DNA from: Fidelibacterota bacterium
Lineage (GTDB): Bacteria; Marinisomatota; Marinisomatia; Marinisomatales; TCS55
Length of the DNA stretch: 21,646 nucleotides
Assembly (NCBI GenBank): GCA_004124535.1
Contig: SCKQ01000041.1
Coordinates: 1-21,646 of the forward strand
Reading direction: 5' to 3'
Part shown: positions 15,717-21,646 of the stretch, in pieces
Position numbering within the stretch: the first letter of the stretch is position 1
How the letters are laid out: every line of letters begins with the position of its first letter
Notes under the pieces: model-generated
The model's database searches: none
The model's input: the letters and a program-made list of their open reading frames with translations, nothing else
What the model was told of the DNA's origin: nothing
Program-made: the position numbers and the translations under genes

Positions 15717-16640
15717 ATGTCATATAGAATAGGACTTGATCTAGGTGGAACAAAAGTACTAGGGATTGTTACGGACAGCGACCATAAAGTGGTTCACCGG
15801 AAAAAACACCGCTTATCAAATAGGGCAGATATCTCAGTAGTCATGGACCAGATAAGCAATGTATATACTGCGCTTGTTGAGCAAGTGGATGATGAAAAAA
15901 TCGCATCAGTGGGCATTGCGCTGCCAAGTCCGGTAGATAATAAGCTTGGCCATGCGAAACATCTTACTGCATTTCAAGAAAAAGAATTACCAGTCCGGGA
16001 TATGCTCAAGGAAAGGACCGGTGTGGATGTAAAGTTGGGTAATGATGTGAATATGGCAACTTTGGCAGAGTATAAATTAGGTGCTGGTAAGGGGGTTTCA
16101 TCATTGTTTACTTTTTATCCCGGCACTGGTCTTGGCGGAGGCTACATTTACGAAGGCAAACTGGTAACCGGTTTTAATTCTACTGCCGCAGAAGTTGGTC
16201 ATGTGGTCATTGACATAGATGGTCCTTTATGTAAATGTGGTCGCCATGGATGTTTAGAAGCAATTGTGAGTTACCATGGTCTTAAAACAATGCTTGGTGA
16301 AAAGTTGGCTGCTGGTGCGGTATGCCATATTGATCCTAGCAGTTTTCGTGCAACCGATATTTTTAAGGCCTGGCGTAAGGGCGACCCGGTGCTGTCTGAA
16401 TTGCTTGAGTATCAAGCGCGAGCGCTAGGTATCGGTATTGCCAACGTCATCAATATCACTGGTGTCGAACGTATTATACTTGGAGGGACCATTTACCATG
16501 AGTTGCAGGATGACTTGCTGCCTATTATAGAAAAGAATGCGGTCAAATATGCCATTGGGAATGGGATGGATGGTGTCGATATTCTTTTGAATGAATTAGG
16601 GGATGAAGCACCGGCGCTGGGCGCATCCATGCTTGATTAA
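15717..16640 (+). CDS. ROK-family sugar kinase (glucokinase/N-acetylhexosamine kinase type)
   Basis: A 307-residue ROK kinase. The phosphate-1 motif GLDLGGTK (residues 6-13) and the phosphate-2 region near GTGLGGG (136-142) bind ATP. GNDVN supplies the likely catalytic Asp110. EVGH (His162) and CKCGRHGCLEA (Cys172, Cys174, Cys179) form the ROK zinc site. No N-terminal helix-turn-helix is present, so it is a kinase and not a NagC-type repressor. The substrate is glucose or an amino sugar such as GlcNAc/ManNAc; nearby wall hydrolases make an amino sugar attractive, but this is inference. Its ATG follows the DUF302 relic by 28 bases, and the transporter follows after 68 bases. Confidence 0.88.
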   Translation: MSYRIGLDLGGTKVLGIVTDSDHKVVHRKKHRLSNRADISVVMDQISNVYTALVEQVDDEKIASVGIALPSPVDNKLGHAKHLTAFQEKELPVRDMLKERTGVDVKLGNDVNMATLAEYKLGAGKGVSSLFTFYPGTGLGGGYIYEGKLVTGFNSTAAEVGHVVIDIDGPLCKCGRHGCLEAIVSYHGLKTMLGEKLAAGAVCHIDPSSFRATDIFKAWRKGDPVLSELLEYQARALGIGIANVINITGVERIILGGTIYHELQDDLLPIIEKNAVKYAIGNGMDGVDILLNELGDEAPALGASMLD

Positions 16641-16708
16641 TTCTATAAATCTGGTAGCAAAGCAACCAGTTATCTGCTAGTTGATTATCACTATGGAAAA
16701 TAATTAGT

Positions 16709-18205
16709 ATGTTCAATCGCCAAAAAATTGGTATTGTATTAGGGCTATTTGTCTTTGTAACAATATTACTACTCCCGGTACCGGAAGGTATGAATCCTCA
16801 GGCCATGAGAGCAGCAGCAGTTGCGATGCTGATGGCCGTATTTTGGGTCACGGAAGCAATCTCAATATTTGCTACTTCATTTATTCCTGTCGCACTATTT
16901 CCGATATTTGGTGTACTTAATGCCAACCATATAGCTGCTAGCTATGGGCATCATATTGTGCTGTTAATTCTGGGAGCTTTCTTTGTAGCCAAAGCGATCG
17001 AAACAAATAATTTGCATAAGCGTATTGCCCTGGCGACCATACGGTTGATCGGCACGAGCAGGCAGCGTATCATTTTGAGTTTTATGATTTCCACGGCATT
17101 TTTATCAATGTGGACTTCCAACAATTCAACCACATTAATGATGTTGCCCATTGGTCTGGCTATCATCCAAAGGGAAAAAGTCCTGGGATCAAAGAACGTG
17201 GCGTTTGGCAGTGCACTTATGCTTTCGATTGCCTATTCTGCAAGTATAGGCGGAACCGGCACCCTGGTGGGGACACCGCCAAACCTTTTGTTTGTGAGCA
17301 CCATGCAGGAAATATTCCCAGATTCTCCCGATATTGTATTTACTGACTGGTTGAAGATAGGATTACCATTTGTGGTCGTATTTTTACCCATAGCATGGTT
17401 TTATATTATCAAGTATTTCAAAGTGGATGGCGGTCTCCATGGTTCAGATGACATCATTGAAAATGAGTACCGTGAACTGGGCCCAATGTCCGTTGCTGAA
17501 AAACGGGTCCTGGTGATCTGCATTTTCTATGCCCTGGGGTTTGTTTTTCGCCGGGATATGCAGATCGGTGAGCTGACCATTCCTGGCTGGTCAGATATTC
17601 TTGGTGTTCAAGCATTTGTAAAAGATGCAACTGTAGCTTTTATTGCGGCTTTATTGTTGTTTCTATTGCCTAATGGATCAGTCAATGAAGATGGTAATCA
17701 TAACAAGTTGCTTGAATGGGAAGACGCTAAAACCATTCCCTGGGGTATTGCCATGCTGATTGGCGGTGGCCTGGCGATTGCAGCGGCTTTTAGAGAATCA
17801 GAGCTCATCGCCTGGATTGGCTCGAACCTGGATTTGAGTGGTGTTTCAGTATTTCTAGTTTTATTACTGGTAGTAACGGGGATGGTTTTCGTCACAGAAA
17901 TAAATTCTAATACAGCTACAACGGCGGTGTTTCTCCCCGTATTAGCTGGGGTATCACAAGCCGGTGACTTTCATCCATATTTATTAATGATACCGGCAAC
18001 CATCGCAGCTTCCTGCGCCTTTATGCTGCCTTCGGGCACCGGTCCCAATGCCAGTATCCTGGCTAGCGGTCAAGTTACAATTCCTGAGATGGCGAAGTGT
18101 GGTTTCGGGCTGAACATATTAGCGATTATTGTGATTGTATGTCTGCTGTATTTTATAATCATGCCCATATTTGGGGTTAGCGGCATAGCTCCAAATTGGA
18201 TGTAA
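16709..18205 (+). CDS. SLC13/DASS-family sodium:dicarboxylate or anion symporter
   Basis: A 498-residue inner-membrane transporter with about 11 hydrophobic segments. Both DASS signature Ser-Asn-Thr-type motifs are present: SNNSTT (137-142), followed by GGTGTLVGTPPN, in the first half, and INSNTATTAVFLPV (Asn399-Thr402) in the second. These two hairpin tips bind sodium and the substrate carboxylate in the VcINDY structure. Di- or tricarboxylates (succinate, malate, citrate) are typical; sulfate is possible in related subfamilies. It ends the 13.7-18.2 kb gene run; whether it is co-transcribed with the ROK gene is uncertain given the 68-base gap. Confidence 0.9.
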   Translation: MFNRQKIGIVLGLFVFVTILLLPVPEGMNPQAMRAAAVAMLMAVFWVTEAISIFATSFIPVALFPIFGVLNANHIAASYGHHIVLLILGAFFVAKAIETNNLHKRIALATIRLIGTSRQRIILSFMISTAFLSMWTSNNSTTLMMLPIGLAIIQREKVLGSKNVAFGSALMLSIAYSASIGGTGTLVGTPPNLLFVSTMQEIFPDSPDIVFTDWLKIGLPFVVVFLPIAWFYIIKYFKVDGGLHGSDDIIENEYRELGPMSVAEKRVLVICIFYALGFVFRRDMQIGELTIPGWSDILGVQAFVKDATVAFIAALLLFLLPNGSVNEDGNHNKLLEWEDAKTIPWGIAMLIGGGLAIAAAFRESELIAWIGSNLDLSGVSVFLVLLLVVTGMVFVTEINSNTATTAVFLPVLAGVSQAGDFHPYLLMIPATIAASCAFMLPSGTGPNASILASGQVTIPEMAKCGFGLNILAIIVIVCLLYFIIMPIFGVSGIAPNWM

Positions 18206-18378
18206 GAAGAATACTTTTGACCTTTTCATTAAGACCTGAATAAAAGTTTTGAGCTTTAACTTTATTAAACCATTATTTTTTTTGAGAATATTTTATTTTA
18301 TCTTCATTGCCCTGATTTGGGAACTTTTTTTTCAAAATATCGTATTGATTTTCATTAGAGATTGGGAGGGAATATTTC

Positions 18379-19323
18379 ATGATAAAAGTTAGGAATTTGT
18401 CCAAAAACTATGGTGATGTAGAAGCGGTCAAATCCATAAACTTTGAAATACAGGATGGTGAAATTGTCGGATTTTTAGGGGAAAATGGTGCTGGTAAAAC
18501 CACTGCCCTGAAAATGATAACCGGGTATCTGGCGCCTACCAGTGGCATGGTGGAGGTTAATAATCTAAATATAAGTGACCATGCCCTGGAAATACAGACC
18601 CAGATCGGTTATTTGCCGGAATTGAACCCGTTGTATCCAGAAATGACTGTATTTGAATATCTTGAATTTATTGCCAAGGTTCGCAAGATCACAGGTAAGC
18701 AATTTCGTGATGCGTTAAGTCGCGTTGTAGATAAATGCGGGCTGCAGGGAGTTGTACATAAACATATTTCTTCCTGTTCCAAAGGATACAAACAAAGAAT
18801 TGGACTGGCGGGATCCATGATCCATGACCCAAAAATTCTAATTCTTGATGAACCAGTCACCGGATTGGACCCAAACCAGATCGTTGAAATTCGCGAACTG
18901 ATTAAAAGCCTGGGTCGCGAAAAACTCGTATTAATGTCCAGTCATATACTCCAGGAAATCCAGGCAACCGTTGGCCGGATTATGATCATACACCGGGGCG
19001 AAATTGTAGCCAACGGCACCAATGAAGAATTGATGAGCAATTTTAGGGGCAATACACTGTTAAACCTGGAAGTTAAGAATGCTAATGAAACTAGCTTGAA
19101 AGACCTTTCAGTTGCTGTGCCTAATATGGATGTTGTAAATCTTGAGGAAAAAACAGGTCGCCATATTCTTCAGATTGAGTATGCACAAGATGTTGATCCA
19201 CGGGAAGACCTGTTTAATTATGCTGTAAGTTCAGGTTGGGTGATCTTGAAAATGACACCAACGACAACTGACCTGGAAGATATATTCCGGAAACTTACAA
19301 TGGAGGATCAAGCTAATGCATAA
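18379..19323 (+). CDS. gldA: ABC transporter ATP-binding protein, GldA-like
   Basis: A 314-residue ATPase. Walker A is GENGAGKTT (34-42), the Q-loop lies at GYLPE (78-81), a modified signature reads CSKGYKQR (133-140, with Cys in place of the usual Leu), Walker B is ILILDEP (153-159) and the H-loop His is 189. The extra C-terminal region resembles GldA/DrrA-type ABC-2 export ATPases. A strong GGAGGG ribosome site (18365-18370) precedes the ATG by 8 bases. It overlaps the permease gene by 8 bases. In Flavobacterium, GldA/F/G are required for gliding and linked to the type IX system; here that role is only suggested by homology. Confidence 0.88.
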   Translation: MIKVRNLSKNYGDVEAVKSINFEIQDGEIVGFLGENGAGKTTALKMITGYLAPTSGMVEVNNLNISDHALEIQTQIGYLPELNPLYPEMTVFEYLEFIAKVRKITGKQFRDALSRVVDKCGLQGVVHKHISSCSKGYKQRIGLAGSMIHDPKILILDEPVTGLDPNQIVEIRELIKSLGREKLVLMSSHILQEIQATVGRIMIIHRGEIVANGTNEELMSNFRGNTLLNLEVKNANETSLKDLSVAVPNMDVVNLEEKTGRHILQIEYAQDVDPREDLFNYAVSSGWVILKMTPTTTDLEDIFRKLTMEDQANA

Positions 19324-20029
19324 TACACGGACGATATTTTTACGTGAGATCCGAAGTTATTTTAACAGCCCAATGGCCTATATATTTCTAGTAATATTCG
19401 CAATCTTTAACGGATATTTTTTTACGAGTACATTTTTTCTTTATAATCAATCAGACCTGCGTTCGTTGTTTAGTGTTGTACCTATGGTTTATCTTATATT
19501 TGTACCAGCGATATCAATGGGGCTCATTGCGCGGGAAATAAATATTGGTACGATGGAAACGATTGCAACTCTACCACTAAAAACATATGAATTTGTTCTT
19601 GGTAAATACCTTGCTGTTATCAGCCTAATACTGCTTGGATTAGTAGCGACTATTATCCACCTTTTTACCTTAATGAAATTCGGATCGAAGATTGACTATG
19701 GTGCATTGCTGACTGGCTATATTGGCCTGGCCTTAGTCGGATCTATGTATGCAGCTATTGGTACGTTTGCTAGCAGCATAACAGATAACCAGGTCGTTGC
19801 CTTCATTATTGGTGTATTTATCGTATTGATATTTTTTCTGATGGGATTTTTTCTGCCGCTTGTTCCAACCAATTTGGCAGGAATAATCCAGTACTTGAGT
19901 GTTGATTACCATTATTCCAATATTTCCCGCGGCGTAATTGATTCCCGCAACCTTGTTTATTTCTTTTCGGTTATTGGTTTCTTTTTGGCCATGACTGTAC
20001 AATCATTAGAAGTAAGGAAGTGGAAATAG
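19316..20029 (+). CDS. gldF: ABC-2 permease, GldF-like
   Basis: A 237-residue membrane protein with about six hydrophobic segments. The ABC-2 coupling region shows FLREIRSYFNSPMAYIF at the N-terminus and GLIAREINIGTMETIATLPL, a common ABC-2 cytoplasmic motif (ExxxGTxExLxxxP). Length matches GldF. The start overlaps the end of the ATPase gene by 8 bases, indicating one transcript and likely coupled translation. It should form the transmembrane channel with the preceding ATPase. Confidence 0.87.
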   Translation: MHNTRTIFLREIRSYFNSPMAYIFLVIFAIFNGYFFTSTFFLYNQSDLRSLFSVVPMVYLIFVPAISMGLIAREINIGTMETIATLPLKTYEFVLGKYLAVISLILLGLVATIIHLFTLMKFGSKIDYGALLTGYIGLALVGSMYAAIGTFASSITDNQVVAFIIGVFIVLIFFLMGFFLPLVPTNLAGIIQYLSVDYHYSNISRGVIDSRNLVYFFSVIGFFLAMTVQSLEVRKWK

Positions 20030-20031
20030 TC

Positions 20032-21549
20032 ATGAATTTCGATTTTCGTAAATCTGTAGCTGCACCTGCAGTAATTTTAATTTTTGCACTAGTGCTCCTC
20101 AATCTTATTGCCCGAAACTGGTATCACCGAGTTGATCTCACCGATACAAAAATGTACTCGCTTTCATCCTCCACAAAACAAGTAATCGAACGAATTGATG
20201 ATCTATTGAATGTAAAAGTCTATTTTTCAGATAATCTACCCGGTGAATATGGTAATAACCGTCGTTATTTGCAGGATATACTTGAGGAATACGCCGCTAT
20301 TTCTAAAGGTAATATACGTTTTGAATTTTACGTACCTGATACAGATGAGGAATTAGAGCAGGAAGCTCAGAAATCTGGTGTACAGCCAGTGCAATTACAG
20401 GTGATTGAGAAAGATAAGACGGTAGTAAAAAAAGTATTTATGGGTGTAGCTATTTATTTTGAGGATCAGCGTGAAGTAATACCTGTAGTTTTATCCACTA
20501 CTGGCTTGGAATATGAGATTACCACGCGTATCAAAATGCTAGTTGAAAAGAATAAGAAATTTGTTGGCATTATTAATACCGGAGATGATGGACCCCAAAC
20601 CAACACATTGTCACAAATATTGCGCCAGCGCTATGAAGTAAGGCCAGTCGACATCTCTAATGAAATACCTAGTAATATTAATGTGCTTATTGTTACCGGA
20701 GTAAAAGATTCACTGGAAACTGGAAGTTTTACCAATCTGGAAAATTTCATGGAAAATGGCGGTAATATGTTTGTAGCACAGAATCCCTTAGACGTAGATC
20801 TTCAAACTCAACGAGCAGTAGTTTACCAATCAAATATTTTTGATCTGTTAAAGCCTTACGGTATATCGGTAACCGAAAATCTAATACTAGATAAAAGTTG
20901 TGGTAGAGTTAATGTTATGCAGGATATGGGTTTCATCCGTATGAATGTGCCTATGGAATACCCATTCTTACCAATAATACGATCCTTTAATGTGGATGAA
21001 GCATTAGTTAATGGCTTGGAACAGGTACATGTTTTCTTTTCAACAGAAATAGAATTCGATTCCGTAGCTACAAATGTAACTACCATACCTCTATTTTCTT
21101 CTTCCAATAAATCCGGAGTAATGACTGGTTTTTATAATCTTGGACCTGACCCCAAGCAGAACCCACAATTACGAAATTTAAATCAACCGGGTAAAGTAGT
21201 AGCAGCAAGATCTGAACTCGTACATGAAGAAACAGGGGTAGTCAGTCAATTAATTTTGGTAGCTGACAATCGATTCCTATCTGATGATGGTGGTGGAGCG
21301 GTACCGGAAAACCATATTTTTATGATGAATGCAATTGATTTTTTAATGGGAGATAGAGATCTTATTGCACTCAGATCTAGAGAAATAACTGATCGAAAAC
21401 TTGATGAAGAGAAAATTACAGATGAGGCCAAAAGGACCTGGAAATGGGTCAATGGATTACTGCCCTCATTATTAATTATCGGATTTGGATTTTGGCGTTT
21501 GCGGGGAAATAAACGACGTGCAAAACACATCGAGGAATTGTATGACTAA
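20032..21549 (+). CDS. gldG: GldG-like ABC-associated membrane protein
   Basis: About 505 residues. The ATG at 20032 is chosen because an AAGGAAG element lies 11 bases upstream; a GTG at 20020 would add four residues and overlap the permease. It has one N-terminal membrane anchor (AVILIFALVLLNLIA), then the ABC_transp_aux (GldG) ectodomain: YSLSSSTKQVIERIDDLLNV, VYFSDNLPGEY, and a segment around VLIVTGVKDSLETGSFTNL that resembles the GATase/flavodoxin-like part of the family. A C-terminal membrane helix (LLPSLLIIGFGFWRLRG) ends in a basic tail. It likely acts with the preceding ATPase and permease. It overlaps the next gene by 8 bases. Confidence 0.85.
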   Translation: MNFDFRKSVAAPAVILIFALVLLNLIARNWYHRVDLTDTKMYSLSSSTKQVIERIDDLLNVKVYFSDNLPGEYGNNRRYLQDILEEYAAISKGNIRFEFYVPDTDEELEQEAQKSGVQPVQLQVIEKDKTVVKKVFMGVAIYFEDQREVIPVVLSTTGLEYEITTRIKMLVEKNKKFVGIINTGDDGPQTNTLSQILRQRYEVRPVDISNEIPSNINVLIVTGVKDSLETGSFTNLENFMENGGNMFVAQNPLDVDLQTQRAVVYQSNIFDLLKPYGISVTENLILDKSCGRVNVMQDMGFIRMNVPMEYPFLPIIRSFNVDEALVNGLEQVHVFFSTEIEFDSVATNVTTIPLFSSSNKSGVMTGFYNLGPDPKQNPQLRNLNQPGKVVAARSELVHEETGVVSQLILVADNRFLSDDGGGAVPENHIFMMNAIDFLMGDRDLIALRSREITDRKLDEEKITDEAKRTWKWVNGLLPSLLIIGFGFWRLRGNKRRAKHIEELYD

Positions 21550-21646
21550 GAATATGAAAATTTCCGCTGCAATTTTTGGTGTGGTTGTCATTTTGTATTT
21601 TATTAGTCAATCAGGTCAAAAGAAGCACCACACTCAATCAAATAAT
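21542..21646 (+). CDS. Start of a membrane-anchored protein, possibly DUF4340 (3' end outside window)
   Basis: An ATG at 21542 overlaps the GldG-like stop and leads into an open frame reaching the window end: MTKNMKISAAIFGVVVILYF, followed by a polar Gln/Lys/His-rich stretch. The visible 35 residues are a short basic start plus one membrane helix or signal anchor. In many FCB genomes a DUF4340 protein follows GldG in this position, which would fit, but no DUF4340 domain sequence is visible yet. Confidence 0.6.
   Translation, partial: MTKNMKISAAIFGVVVILYFISQSGQKKHHTQSNN

Noticed and set aside
16651..16669. Hairpin CTGGT-A-GC / GC-A-ACCAG after the ROK gene as a terminator
   Set aside because: The stem has a mismatch and a 3-base loop, and no T-run follows.
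18206..18378. Promoter or terminator between the SLC13 and gldA genes
   Set aside because: A TTGACC with an 18-base spacer to TAAAAG can be found, but in such AT-rich sequence it is not distinctive; T-runs are present without a stem.
20020..20031. GTG at 20020 as the start of the GldG-like gene
   Set aside because: The ribosome-binding-like AAGGAAG abuts this GTG with no spacing, whereas it is well placed for the ATG at 20032.

Overview
The window is a stretch of AT-rich bacterial chromosome. It most resembles the FCB superphylum, with a Marinimicrobia (SAR406)-like lineage as best guess. The pointers are a secreted hydrolase ending in a type IX secretion (Por) sorting domain, a GldA/GldF/GldG-type ABC module, and closely packed genes that often overlap by a few bases. 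The taxonomic call is inference; there is no rRNA or tRNA to anchor it.

Region 1 (2-6084, + strand) is a myo-inositol catabolism operon: the C-terminal part of a PfkB-type sugar kinase, a Gfo/Idh/MocA dehydrogenase, iolD, iolE, a transaldolase-family protein and iolB. Together they can supply inositol oxidation, dehydration, ring hydrolysis, isomerisation and possibly phosphorylation. No classical IolJ aldolase is in view, and a Schiff-base transaldolase sits inside the operon. iolE carries an in-frame TAA that cuts off its last 45 codons, although the rest of the gene is still readable in the same frame.

Region 2 (6234-7652, +) is a parvulin/SurA-like secreted or lipid-anchored foldase. It runs up to a decayed IS1595-family transposase (about 7653-8186, minus strand).

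Region 3 (8187-13569, minus strand) is a compact operon with a cell-wall theme: lysA, a T9SS-exported GH18 hydrolase of the SleL/YaaH type, a NamZ (DUF1343) exo-muramidase, and a VanX-type D-Ala-D-Ala dipeptidase. The vanX gene is cut in half and joined in frame to the transposase remnant. The set looks like a pathway for dismantling peptidoglycan outside the cytoplasm, with DAP-to-lysine conversion inside, now damaged at its distal end. The two exported glycosidases share a short motif just after their signal peptides.

Region 4 (13695-18205, +) runs divergently: an M20 metallopeptidase, a rhodanese lipoprotein, a collapsed DUF302 gene relic, a ROK sugar kinase and an SLC13/DASS anion transporter. 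Region 5 (18379-end, +) is an ABC module, gldA-gldF-gldG-like, followed by the start of a further membrane-anchored protein that runs off the end.

The most notable feature is the number of broken genes: iolE nonsense, vanX/IS chimera, transposase in-frame TGA, probable namZ frameshift, DUF302 internal deletion. Real decay and assembly error cannot be separated from this sequence alone, but the chimera and the DUF302 deletion are too large to be simple base-calling errors. No tRNA, rRNA, CRISPR array or convincing intrinsic terminator was seen, and no gene-free stretch exceeds about 220 bases.
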